NCBI GenBank assembly: GCA_947652115.1
Contig: OX393561.1
Location: 371,546 to 435,545, forward strand
Length of the DNA stretch: 64,000 bases
Direction of reading: 5' to 3'
Source of the DNA: Blastomussa wellsi
Lineage: Eukaryota > Cnidaria > Anthozoa > Scleractinia > Plerogyridae
Shown here: piece by piece, positions 33,700-44,712 of the stretch
How the letters are laid out: every line of letters begins with the position of its first letter
Numbering within the stretch: position 1 is the stretch's first letter
Made by a program: the position numbers and the translations under genes
The notes under the pieces: generated by a model
The model's input: only the letters and a program-made list of their open reading frames with translations
Told to the model about the DNA's origin: nothing
Databases searched by the model: none

Positions 33700-35985
33700 T
33701 ACTAGCGTTGATCAACATTGAGCTTGAGAACAGTGTTATTTAAGTGAGCCATTTCAATTACTTATTATCATAAAGATGGCATAAAACTGGATTAAAATAC
33801 GCTTGTAAGAGCGAGTAAAATTTTAAATAGTCGGCAGGATTTACCAGGAACAAAAAAAGCCTAATCTGTCGTTGTAAGGCAGTTCAGGAAAAATACTATC
33901 AAAGTTTCCTGCAATAAAACCTATTTTTACACTAACCCTCCGGCGTAAACTGAGCAAATTTTACGTTAAGTGTTATTAAGCAATTTTCACTAAAACTGAT
34001 CTATTTTTAACTTTTGCTCTCAGCGATTCGTAACTGCACTGAATGTGGAGATCTCGACTGATAAAAAGTAAAAATGGCTATGTATGTACTAAATAAAGTT
34101 TTAATACTTGTTGTCGGTTAAAGTGGCTATGGTCAGATTAAAATGTTTAAACCACGTTTTTGATCTGATGATTGACGTACGAGGTATAGAACGTTAGCAA
34201 GCACGTATTGTTCAATGTGAGACATTGGAGAGAAGCTTTTAGCTGCATTTCGCAATTTACACTTTCCTTTTATTAATTTATTTTTGACTATATGAGTACC
34301 CCTGAATATTTTTAATATTCCGCAATATTATTTTACTTGGTTTATTGTAATATCATCTTAAACCCTAATAAATATATTCCAAAGCAGCTGTAATTTACTG
34401 CTAAATAAAAATAAACTCTGATGACAGAACTGTTCTTGTACATGTCCGCTCATCAATTAATTTCACTCGCCTCGTTTCAAACACAATCCGGCAGTCAGTT
34501 TACTGCATGCCCGCTAGTAGTGCTTACTAGCGGGTATACGAGGAATCTTACAAGCATATGACCATGCATAAAAGTCTATCGAAAGCCAGTGCTATAAGTC
34601 GAAATATTGGCTTTAAAATTTACCCCGCTATTCAATTTTTTACACGTACGGTTGATGTGCGACGGATATACAACGGGAAATATCAACAACGACAACATAA
34701 CATAAATAACAGCTAAAAAATTCAAAATAAATATCTATTTTAAATTCGATGTGCCTGTCTATTTAGGCTTGAGCCGCTCGTACACTCAACAACCAACATA
34801 AACTCAAGCAAGGGCAATTTGTCTTTCTATAATATTAATGACGATTTAAATTTCAGTCTTGTCTTTAATTTCGACATTTTAGAAAACGTTTTCGACGCTT
34901 TCCAAAATGCCAAAAGCAAACACAAAGCAACAACAAACAACAAAGCGTTTAAGGACACTTAACATTTGGTTGTAAAATGATTTTCATGAGCAAGCGGTTT
35001 GAATCCGGGGGTTTGAACTGGATTCGATCACTGCGTTTTTCCTTTATGACTGGATAATCTTTCTACTTCATGATGGGGGATTCAATTTTAATAATCTCTT
35101 GGTGGATATTCCAGAAAAACTAAGATGGGAAACTCAAGAAAGTGAAAATTTTAACTTCAGTTGAGGGGAAAAGGATATGAATGTGAAAATTCAAAATTTC
35201 TTGTTGACATATACTGTCTTCATTTATGATTAAAATACTTCCGACACAAAATTTAAGGTTTTGGTTTTTTAGTATTTTATGAAAAATCGCCTTCTGAGAA
35301 TTCCAACAGGATATCAAATACTCATCAAAGCAAAGACAATGCTAAAAATAATATATAGGCTGCATTTTCTATTGTTTCGGACAATTTATAAAAAGATTCT
35401 GGAATTCGTGGAAAATGTATTGTGACACTTAAAAAAGACCTTTCATCCTTTCAAAACGGCTTCAAATGTATTAGCCAAGAAAACCAATCAATATTTTTCT
35501 GAATATCAATCGTTGCATATGTGCGTGCTGTGTCGGTGCATTTCACCAGCCATTAATCTAAGAACACCGTGATCTTTTCCACCTGCCCTGGTCATTTTGA
35601 CGCCTAAAATAGGACTTATTTGACAGATGGATTTCAAAAGTTTGTGTTTTCCGACCAATGAAGTGAAAAACAAAACCGCTAGGGGAATTGAAATATTCTG
35701 AATAAAGCTTTGTCTTTGTTCAGTATGTGGGTCTTTTGAGAAAGCTTCAATTCAAATAGAAATTTTTAGTCTTCCTTTTGATTATGGAAAAATAACTCAA
35801 ACATAACAGGATATAGACATAGTAAAAGGTAAATTATATTTCCTGAATTTTCAGCACACTAATTCCTTGTATCTCGATGGAACATCAAAGCGGAGGCAAT
35901 TTCTCCATGTGACAGCTATTAAATCAAAATTCTGTAAATGAGGGAAGGATAAGTGCTATCAGGCCACGAACGAGCCATGATATCT
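33700..35985. other. Intergenic DNA upstream of the GPCR
   Basis: No gene, RNA gene or recognisable mobile element. Upstream regulatory DNA of the GPCR is presumably in the right part. Confidence 0.4.
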
Positions 35986-35990
35986 GTGGC

Positions 35991-35998
35991 TATATAAG
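35991..35998 (+). promoter_or_regulatory. TATA box of the GPCR gene
   Basis: TATATAAG lies 93 bases before the GPCR start codon, which allows a short 5' leader of about 60-70 bases. Position and match are good, but no transcript evidence is available. Confidence 0.6.
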
Positions 35999-36090
35999 CC
36001 CCAGTGAAAAAAGGAAACAAACAAAACTACAACGAAACCAAATATCCGGAACTGCGTTGAAGCTGTCTTCAATTCAAATCAAGCGTCGCC

Positions 36091-37287
36091 ATGGTTTTAA
36101 ATACAAGTTCTGCAACACCACTTCTTGGAAACTCCACAAACAATTCACGAAATATACTCTTGGTGCGGCAGTCTTTTGATGCAACTAGAATCATCATACT
36201 CGTGTTGCAAATACTCGTCTTTCTCCTTGGCATTGTTGGAAATGTACTCGTGTGCGTTATCACTTCACGAAAAAGGAACTTGAAGATCGTGGGCAACCGA
36301 TTTATCCTCAATCTGGCCATCGCTGATTTAGGAATCCTACTCATTAGCTATCCGATCCAAATCAGCAAAGAATTCTTGTTGTCGTGGCCATTTGGCGAGT
36401 TCGTTTGCAAAACTGTCTTCCCTTTCACGACAATCTTCTACGGGGCAGGGATAGGATGCATCACAGCCATTGCAGTTCACCGCTACAGAATGCTGGTACA
36501 TTGCATGAAACCACAAATAAATGTACAAACAGCTAAACGTGTTCTGTTTTTCATTTGGCTTCTCTCGTTCATCATTATTGTAATGCCACTGTTTTTTGTC
36601 ATGGAGCTGATCAACATACCGAAAATAGGAATTCATATCTGCGAACCACTGTGGCCAAACCGGCTCTCCGACCAGATGTACCAAACCACGATCGTCCTGG
36701 CTTTCTACATAATTCCTTTGAGCATCATCTCCATAACATATATTCGCATCAGAGCGAAGTTGAAAGACAGCATTCGCAGACATGACAGCTACAGGCAATC
36801 GAGCTTTAGAGAAGAAACGGCCCGAAAAGAATCTGTATCTAGGATTGTTCAAAATCGCCGAGCCTTGAGTCTTCTTGCACCCGTTGTCGTCGTGTTTGCC
36901 GTTTGTATGGCACCCTCAAGCTTTGCCACTCTTGTTTCTTTATTTATCAACATTGCTGGCCCTAAACAAATCGCGACTGCTGTTCGTTTCTTTGTCCTTT
37001 TACTGATTGCAAACGCTTCTGCCAATCCTATAATCTACTCCGTCGTGAATTCAGAATTTCGTCGCGATTTCGTGCAACTTTTGCGATGTGACACGGACGG
37101 TTGCTGTGCGGATACCACAGAGGGACTTAGCTTGACCACGTTTCGACGAACCTCTTCGTCGCTCAGCAGACACGTCAAAGACGGAAAAAGAAGTTCTTTT
37201 CTTCTCAAAAGGAGGAAAAGCTCTAGTTCCAGCTCCAGCAAGAAAAGTTCTGCTGAAAAACTACATGTTAAAATTGCTGATGGATAA
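36091..37287 (+). CDS. Class A (rhodopsin-like) G protein-coupled receptor, intronless
   Basis: A single 398-residue frame with seven hydrophobic helices and the class A framework: GN at 50-51 in helix 1, LAIAD with Asp79 in helix 2, Cys106 at the top of helix 3 pairing with Cys184 in loop 2, Pro275 in helix 6 and NPIIY at 312-316 in helix 7. The N-terminus has three N-glycosylation sites (Asn4, Asn14, Asn17). Oddities: the helix 3 motif is HRY (130-132) instead of DRY, and helix 6 has CMAP instead of CWxP. The tail is long, Ser/Arg/Lys-rich (RRKSSSSSSSKKSS) and has palmitoylation-type cysteines (333, 338, 339). Overall it looks like a peptide-type receptor. The ligand cannot be named, and cnidarians have many such orphans. 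The ATG at 36091 has a TATA box upstream. Confidence 0.9.
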   Translation: MVLNTSSATPLLGNSTNNSRNILLVRQSFDATRIIILVLQILVFLLGIVGNVLVCVITSRKRNLKIVGNRFILNLAIADLGILLISYPIQISKEFLLSWPFGEFVCKTVFPFTTIFYGAGIGCITAIAVHRYRMLVHCMKPQINVQTAKRVLFFIWLLSFIIIVMPLFFVMELINIPKIGIHICEPLWPNRLSDQMYQTTIVLAFYIIPLSIISITYIRIRAKLKDSIRRHDSYRQSSFREETARKESVSRIVQNRRALSLLAPVVVVFAVCMAPSSFATLVSLFINIAGPKQIATAVRFFVLLLIANASANPIIYSVVNSEFRRDFVQLLRCDTDGCCADTTEGLSLTTFRRTSSSLSRHVKDGKRSSFLLKRRKSSSSSSSKKSSAEKLHVKIADG

Positions 37288-37511
37288 GCATCCGAGGAGA
37301 AAGAGTGGCGAGGCGATGGTTAGGACTGCTAAGACAGGAAAAGAGACTGAGCGGTGTTTTAATGAGAAGAAGGAAAAAAGGAATAAGAGAAGATAAAGAC
37401 AGAAGAACAAGAAGAACTTCTCAGTTTCATTCGACCGCCAAAATTATTCAGGCAAGCATTAGAATGCTATATTATGTTCAAAACCTAGTATAGTACGCTC
37501 TGCAAGACTAA

Positions 37512-37517
37512 AATAAA
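37512..37517 (+). terminator. Poly(A) signal of the GPCR gene
   Basis: AATAAA lies 225 bases after the GPCR stop codon, with T-rich sequence following. It is the first such hexamer downstream. Confidence 0.55.
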
Positions 37518-37529
37518 TTTTAACTTTAT

Positions 37530-39940
37530 TCCGTGGCGGAATGAGAATTTCAGATTAATTTTCTGAACTAACTTAATCGGAAAATAAGCGGATTTTACTG
37601 TTTTTTATTCCAAAATTTATTTTATTTACGGCCAAATTTATATATCCACGATATCAACGTTTTGCTGATGTCAACTCATAGAGCAGTATTTCCGCTAAAT
37701 TTACATCTAGAAACATAATCTCGCAATTACCTTTTGAATAATTTGAGTTCCAACTAAGCTGCAATTTATGTCGACTGTACATCTTCCTTCTTACCCGAAT
37801 TCGACAGGATGAACAACATGCTGTTCATCATGAAAAATTCCAATGTTAAACTTGGGGTCTTAGTTCCTGCGATTAAGAAACAAGAAAGCATGTCCGATTA
37901 TATTTTCTTAAGCGTTGAAGTAAAATTATGTTTTAGCTGGCTTTCCTCTCTTAAATTCACATTTTCATCCATGCAAACCTTTTTGACGCATGCATGCACA
38001 TATAGTTTACAGGCAAATTAGCTATGGCGAAACATTCCCATAGATTGATGATCAACTTCTTCCGAGAAGCAATCCTTTTGAGTGAGCGCTAAAGAACGTT
38101 TTAGATTTTAGCTTAATTCATCTCTGTCTCGCTAATGGGCATTCTTAGCTTCACAGGAAGACATTAGCAGCTGGTCAGTTGAATGTGTATGAATACTGCA
38201 ATGATTATTTAAAATACTGACCACTGAGCTCCTTTAATTCCAAATACATTAGCCTTAGGGATAAACTTACCATAAAAATATATAAATTATCTTGTTAGGT
38301 AGAGGTTTTAAGATAATCCGTTGCGAAACAGGTAAATTATGAACTTTATGGCCATTAATGCATGAACAGTTCGAGTCCACCTGCAGGAGATTTACAGATA
38401 ATTATTATCTCGTTGTCACAAAACATGAACCTCTTATCAAACAGTTTGGTTCAAATGTGTTCCACTCAAGCTAGAAGCCAAAAAAGAGTTACTGTGAAGA
38501 TATGTTCGATCCTCCGTTGTCTCTGCTGCTTCTACTTTATATAAACTTGATTACATCATAATACCAGTAACTCGAACGATTCCCTCTGAAGAGTCGAGTT
38601 ATCGGAATTCAACTGAAGTCGTTTTATGGTCTGTTTTGATTCCCTTCAGGGCAGAAGTGAGCATCCAAAAACAATTCTCTTTCACTGAAATTTTCGTTTG
38701 GTAGACCAGAGGTGTAGAATTTGCTGACAGCAAAGCCGAGCTTGCACTCATTATTACCAAAAGCTGTTTTACCTTATTACCAAAATATTTTAAAGAACGG
38801 AGCTGTTTAAGGTTAACAAGGGACAAAAACATGTAAATCAGTTCTGTTAATAATAAGTCAAAGTGTACCAATATTACCATATTCCTTGCTTCAGTTTGTG
38901 CCCGTGAGAGTAAGCTGAAAGATTGATCTTGTCAAAATAAACTTATGCTATCTTGAAGATCGATGAGTTTTTATCATGATCGACCCACGGCAAAGTAAAG
39001 AGGCGAAATTATCACAGCTGTGTTCGCGATTAAAGTAATTGCAAAGGCGAAAAATTAAAAAGAAACATTCAGCGCTCCATGGGATTTAAATTCATGACTT
39101 CTAAGCGATACTCTACCGGCTGAGCAGTAAAACTGTACAATTTGAGAGAAGCTCAAAGAAAAATAAGCCGCATGCGAGAAATAAAATGACAAGAAATGTA
39201 CCTAAAAAAATAACATATTCTTGGTTTCCAAGTAACGTCATCGACGCCATGTTGGTTTACACGAACAAAAGATTTCTGGTTAGGGAAGGATCATTAGAAA
39301 AGCGTAGGGGGTATGTTTGCAGGAATGTTTTTCGCTCAATGCTTATGCAGTACGTTTTTTTCGAGTGAAACCCTCAGCACAAATTTTTTTCAGGCAAATA
39401 TTTCTTTGTTTATTATTTAGAATAAGAAACATATTTAACAAAAATAGTTGTACTTTGCTGGCTTAGAGTGATTTCATTTAACCCGTGAAAAAATATCTAG
39501 CAATTAGTACGTAATAGTCAAAACTAAACAAAAACAAACTAAAAATCAAAAGAACAAGTGCCTAAGTAGTATCTAATATAGCAGTAACTATTTCAAGGGT
39601 TAAGCACACTAATACTTAAAAGACCATCATTTACGATAACGTCTGTTGATTGATTGACTGTTTACTTTTTACTAAACGCATTTTAATAACAATTGATTCA
39701 AAATGTTTGAGATCTTTTGGCATGATGACACTATTATGAAATAAAATATCTCGAGGCAAACACTTCAAGTTGTATTTAATCACAATGTACGCAAAATTTA
39801 AAAGTAAATTTCATGGTGGAATTGTTCATGTTCTTGTTTGATATTATATGCACACTCTTTTACTGAACACAGCCCCCCTCCCCTTCATTTTTTGCACAAG
39901 AAGGTATCATTTACAGCACAGTGATTATTGCTTTATATCA
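37530..39940. other. Intergenic, nothing firm
   Basis: No gene recognised. A weak tRNA-like remnant (A-box-like TGCTCAGCCGGTAGAGT, minus strand, near 39080-39130) may be an old SINE head. Confidence 0.35.
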
Positions 39941-39948
39941 AAATGATT

Positions 39949-40147
39949 ACAAGATAGAGGGAGGGGGGACTAGAGGGGGTAAGTTTCTAAAGGAACTGTG
40001 GTGCTGCGTCGGTGGGAAGTATAACAAGATAGAGGGGGTAAGTTTCTAAAGGAACTGTGGTGCTGCGTCGGTGGGAAGTATAACAAGATAGAGGGGGTAA
40101 GTTTCTAAAGGAACTGTGGTGCTGCGTCGGTGGGAATTACAAGATAG

Positions 40148-40192
<45 letters not shown>

Positions 40193-40206
40193 GTATAACA
40201 AGATAG

Positions 40207-40251
<45 letters not shown>

Positions 40252-40324
40252 GTATAACAAGATAGAGGGGGTAAGTTCCTAAAGAAACTGTGGTGCTGGG
40301 TCGGTGGGAAGTATAACAAGATAG

Positions 40325-40369
<45 letters not shown>

Positions 40370-40383
40370 GTATAACAAGATAG

Positions 40384-40428
<45 letters not shown>

Positions 40429-40442
40429 GTATAACAAGATAG

Positions 40443-40487
<45 letters not shown>

Positions 40488-40501
40488 GTATAACAAGATA
40501 G

Positions 40502-40546
<45 letters not shown>

Positions 40547-40560
40547 GTATAACAAGATAG

Positions 40561-40593
<33 letters not shown>

Positions 40594-40619
40594 TGTCGGT
40601 GGGAAGTATAACAAGATAG

Positions 40620-40652
<33 letters not shown>

Positions 40653-40678
40653 TGTCGGTGGGAAGTATAACAAGATAG

Positions 40679-40718
<40 letters not shown>

Positions 40719-40784
40719 TGGAATTACAAGATAGAGGGGGTAAGTTTCTAAAGGAACTGTGGTGCTGGGTCGGTGGGAAGTATA
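39949..40784. repeat. 59-bp minisatellite, 14 units
   Basis: Units start at 39949, 40024, 40083, 40139, then every 59 bp from 40198 to 40670, and 40726. The first unit has a short extra GA-rich stretch, and two junctions use GAATTAC in place of GAAGTATAAC (56 bp). Copies are nearly identical, differing at GGAAC/GAAAC and CTGCGTC/CTGTGTC/CTGGGTC. Every unit contains GGGGGTAAGTTTC, a 5' splice-donor consensus on the plus strand. The array runs straight into the inverted repeat at 40784. Confidence 0.93.
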
Positions 40785-41142
40785 ACAATATAATTTGGTT
40801 TTATCAACTGGGTTGATAATGTGAATTGGCCACCGTAAAGAGATTCGATAGCTGACTTTTCAAGCGTTAGCCCTTCGTCGGAGCGAATCGAGGAATTGTG
40901 GGCCGTGTGTTTTTTATTTACAGAAAGATGGAGCAATTGGCTGGTGCGTGGTAACGTGAAAAACAACAAAATAAATTAGTTGAATGAAAAGCGTTCGTTG
41001 ATACCGTGAAGATTAAGAGTGCCGATTTGAAAAACAAATTTTTATTCTAGAGTTTTGCGGCTTTCCGTGCTTCACCAAGGAATCTCTTTACGGTGGCCAA
41101 TTCACATGATCAACCCAGATGATAAAACCAAATTATATTGTT
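40784..41142. mobile_element. Inverted-repeat remnant, Penelope-like
   Basis: Arms of about 62 bp (40784-40846 and 41081-41142; core GGCCACCGTAAAGAGATT) face each other. The minus strand just inside the left arm reads GACGAAGGGCTAACGCTTGA, a motif I recall from cnidarian Penelope-like or retrozyme repeats that carry hammerhead ribozymes. No reverse transcriptase or GIY-YIG coding remains. Confidence 0.5.
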
Positions 41143-41452
41143 ATAGATAGATGGCCGAGTGCACTCAGGCCACCAAGAACATTAATTTACTAGTTTATTA
41201 AAGTATTGTAACGTGTGCTGCCAGAATAAAATATACTTTTGTAGCATTAGGCTAACACGATGTTCGATTTTAGCATTAGCTAAGGACCTAAGATCAAAAT
41301 CAGACAAAGTATAAAATTCAGACATAGTTATTACGTTAGAATAAAAACTAGTTTTACCAGTGTGTAGATCTTCTGAATTGATAAAGATTTTTTTAACAAT
41401 AGAGCTATCGTCCTTACTTAGAAGATATAACGAGTAATTTATTATTTTGTGA

Positions 41453-41876
41453 TTGGCCGTTTTTATGCTAGAGACGATAAAGCCGTCTGATACGTTAAAG
41501 CTGTCTCGAGACGACTTTAACGTCTAGTATAAAAACGGTAAATAAGACAGACGCCTTTAACGTCTGATGGCTTTAACGTCTTTTCGTAAGAGCGTACGAA
41601 CGACGCTCTTAACGGACAGCTTTAACGTCTCGGTTGTTAAAGGCGTCTAGTATAAAAACGGGACGCCATTAACCTGGATACAATCCCGCCATGTTTCCAG
41701 CAAGTTTCAAGTCGATTTGTTCGTAAATCCGGGCACAAAAAGTTTATTTTTTATTCTTTTTTTTCTGTCAGGCCGTCTATTAAATGCGTCCCGTTTTTAT
41801 ACCAGAAGCCTTTAACGTCTAAGACGTCAAAGGCGTCTAGACGACTTTATCGTCTCTAGCATAAAAACGGCCAAAT
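41453..41876. mobile_element. Foldback element with nested CTTTAACGTCT repeats
   Basis: The termini TTGGCCGTTTTTATGCTAGA and TCTAGCATAAAAACGGCCAA are perfect inverses. Inside, GCTTTAACGTCT, GACGTTAAAG and TCTAGTATAAAAACGG recur in both orientations several times, so most of the 424 bp can fold on itself. It lies within the LINE remnant between the segments encoding GRFPLII and KIINYS. Confidence 0.78.
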
Positions 41877-42145
41877 AATGAGAGGAAATCTGCCAAGTTC
41901 AGATCCACATGCTACATTTGATGCCTAATTGCTTACTTGTGAATAACGTTTACAGAATTGGAGGTGAGATTTCTCGATCGGTGAACTGTCCCAGGACTTA
42001 AAATCAGATTTTACTTATGCACCCCAGACTTCACTGTAAGAATAGGAGAGATAGTTGCGTCGAAAATTTTATTAGCAAGGAGTGGGGATAATTCGCTGAT
42101 ATTTGTGTGTTTTCTAAGGCTGAAAAGGGCGTGAATGGCCTTTTC

Positions 42146-42245
42146 CTTTAGCTTATCTAGCGCTAGCCTGCATCGCAGACGGACAAAACCACCGGTATAC
42201 CGAGGATTTTGTGACACGTCCGGCTGCAACGCAGGCTGATCTAGC
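42146..42245. mobile_element. hAT-type MITE with 8-bp target duplication
   Basis: TAGCCTGCATCGCAGACGGA and the facing end GTCCGGCTGCAACGCAGGCT are inverted. TCTAGCGC flanks both sides as an 8-bp direct repeat. It is inserted in the LINE RT remnant. Confidence 0.65.
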
Positions 42246-42284
42246 GCCCGTGGAAGAAATAAGCGTTCCTAAATAACAAATTAA

Positions 42285-42590
42285 TGAAATTTTCTTTTCA
42301 GGTCTTTGTTCCAGTAGTGTTATGGCTGCATTCGCATGAAAACTATACCTACCTGATTGCTACTGTTGGACATTCATTAATTTGTTATTCACCATACCCC
42401 GCCAGGTATTTCGTCCACTTTAAGGGCTAACCCAAATACGGCCGCTCTCATGTGGCTTTGATAGCTCAGTTGGTAGAGCACTGCACCGGTAACGCAGAGG
42501 CCGTGGGTCGGAATCCCGTTCAAGGCCTAAAATTTTCTTTTCAGGTCTTTGTTCCAGTAGTGTTATGGCTGCATTCGCGTGAAAACTGTT
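42285..42590 (+). mobile_element. tRNA-Thr-like SINE with duplicated 3' unit
   Basis: A tRNA-like head at 42462-42530 (A box TAGCTCAGTTGGTAGAGC, loop CCGGTAA, B-box-like GGGTCGGAATCCC) is followed by a tail starting AAATTTTCTTTTCAGGTC. The same tail of about 54 bp also occurs upstream at 42287-42342 with two base changes. The arrangement suggests two SINE copies head to tail, the first reduced to its tail. The head lacks a conserved U33 and has a mispaired anticodon stem, so it is not a tRNA gene. Confidence 0.6.
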
Positions 42591-43279
42591 CCTAAATAAG
42601 TGTAACTTTGAGCAACTTCAATGGGCTTGTTGTCTATATACACATTTCTAGTTTCTTAGCACGTTATTGAAAGATCATTTTAGTCCTTTTAGTCCTGCAT
42701 TTAAAAGGGAACTAAATTTTGCGCCGTTTGGTAGGACAAAGGGATCACATAAAGTGTTTTCAAAAGAGAAAGGGATGTCATTAATAAAGAGGTTGAAGAG
42801 TAACGGGCTCAAAATACACCCTTGGCGTACCCCTCTTGCGTATTGGGTGTTGCGTGTTGTCCAATTTTATGGAACATGCAGAGTTCGAATACAAACTCTT
42901 TAATCTGCAATACTTTAAAAAGAGCCCGTCATGCCAAACTGAGTCGAGAGCTTTTTTGAAATCTACAAGTTGTAGTGATTCACGTATTTATCTACTAGAG
43001 TTCTCAAGGTAAGAACATGGTCTGCTGTGCGGTTGTTGGGTAGGAAACCAATCTGGGAATTATGTAGAATATTGAGAGAATTAGCATGTTCAAGTAGCCG
43101 CCGATTTAAAATAGATCAAAAAACTTTGCCAGACAGCTAGAGACACATACCCTTCGGTAATTTGATGGATCATTTCTTCTTCCTGATTTGTATATTGGTG
43201 TAATAAGTCCACGACACCAAGTCTTAGGCATTATACCTGAAAAAAGAAACGAGTTGAAAAGCTCCGTCAACCATGAGGA

Positions 43280-44700
43280 AAAATTAGCACAATAATGTTC
43301 AAGCTATTAGGTATTACTTGCTATTGTTGCGAAATCATTAAGTAATTGTTTTTTGTACGGTTATTGTATTTGTCTTTTGAATCTTTGGTTGTACGCCATC
43401 TTGTCAACCGCTGGCCCCCGCTGGTTCGCATTGCGTTCGACGTCGTGTTCCCACGACCTTTCCGCTTGAGCAGGTTCATGCATGTACAGTCATAATTGTG
43501 TTTGTGTTCGTATCATTTCAAGCTGGATACTAATTGGGCAATGAACAAGAAGAAATATTTACTAGTTTTAGGAGTCCCCGTATAAAACCTTTGTAAGCAT
43601 TTACCAGCAATTCATTGATTCAAGTCCAGACTCTCAACATAGCTTCAAAGTAGTCCTTCGTATCGATCTATCTAGAAAAACCACAAGGATGGCTGCTATG
43701 GCGGAATTGCATGAACAGCAATTAATTTTTTTGCTTGAAAAGAAAGGCGGTCGAAAAAAATCTTATCACGAATCTACCATGAATCAAATTTTAAAAAGTC
43801 ACTTAGCTGTACTTTGACGTTCTCTGATTATTTAAAGACTGGAATTATTTTATTAAGCCGGGGAAAATTCAGCTATCGATTGTACGATCGAACTCGAACT
43901 GGGTCAATATTATTTTCCATCTGGATAGTTAGTATTTTGTCCATTTATATTATTAAGCAATGTGCTCTTAAAAAATTGTAGCCAGGGTAAAGACGCTACT
44001 TTCTTAGAACAAATTTTCCAAGAAAGTAATTCTTTTCTTTTCTTTTTCTTGCTCGTTGTTGATGAAACAAACCTTTCCTGATTAGTGACTTTCCAAATTG
44101 TGTGGAGGTCCATAACGTTCAGTATTACACACGAGTGAAAGTAATGAAATGAAGGAATAAAAAAACCATAATACTGTGGAATATAAACTTTGTCTGACTC
44201 ATCAGTTGAACTTGCCGAAGTTTTCTTTAGAAAACTAAAATTGTAAATCCTAGAAAGAATTCACAGAATTTGTAATAGTAATTAAAACTCCGACTGATGT
44301 TACCCTTGAGAACTGTGGGTCATCTATTGACATTTGCATAGCGATCAAGTTCGCACTCATGCAGAACTGCCACGATTTGCGTAATCATTCTGTGTTGTGC
44401 TGGACAACAAATTGTTCTCAAAAGCGAAAAATTTCATTTCTTGTCATTGATACTCGAGTGCTTAGGTGACTGAAATCAAGGCAATCGAGCTCATCAAGGG
44501 AACGGGAACTGCTTTAAGAGGAAGCTGGCATTGTTAGCGGTCTTCGAAGTTATCAAGATGACCAAAATGATCCTGTAAATCCGTCGTCCTGAAATGCGCA
44601 CGCTCTCTCGAACTGGTTTAGGAACACAACTGAAGCAATAACAATCCGAGCAATACGGTAGTCGACGATAAGTTGATTCTGCAGCGCCATTTTCGATGTC
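43280..44700. other. Intergenic DNA upstream of the cadherin gene
   Basis: No gene or element recognised. The cadherin promoter should lie toward 44.7 kb, but no TATA box at a convincing distance was seen. Confidence 0.35.
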
Positions 44701-44712
44701 ACCAAGCAAGCT

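Larger units (their letters stand above)
41143..43275 (-). pseudogene. Decayed L2/CR1-like LINE, broken by three insertions
   Basis: Minus-strand translation in pieces gives PKTWCRGLITPIYKSG and NYR (about 43220), QIGFLPNNRTADHVLTLR (about 43040), VDFKKAFDSVWH-like motif A, KLKEKAIHALFSLRKHTNIS and IFDATISPIL (about 42040-42150), and GRFPLII followed by NYSLYLLSKDD (41890 and 41430). Stops and shifts are frequent. It is interrupted by a foldback element (41453-41876), a hAT-type MITE (42146-42245) and a tRNA-Thr-like SINE (42289-42590). Confidence 0.68.

Noticed and set aside
36337..36852. 171-residue minus-strand open frame
   Set aside because: It is the antisense shadow of the GPCR coding exon and has no domain.
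42462..42532. Possible functional tRNA-Thr gene
   Set aside because: The anticodon stem is mispaired, the base before the anticodon is C instead of U, and the SINE tail continues directly from it.
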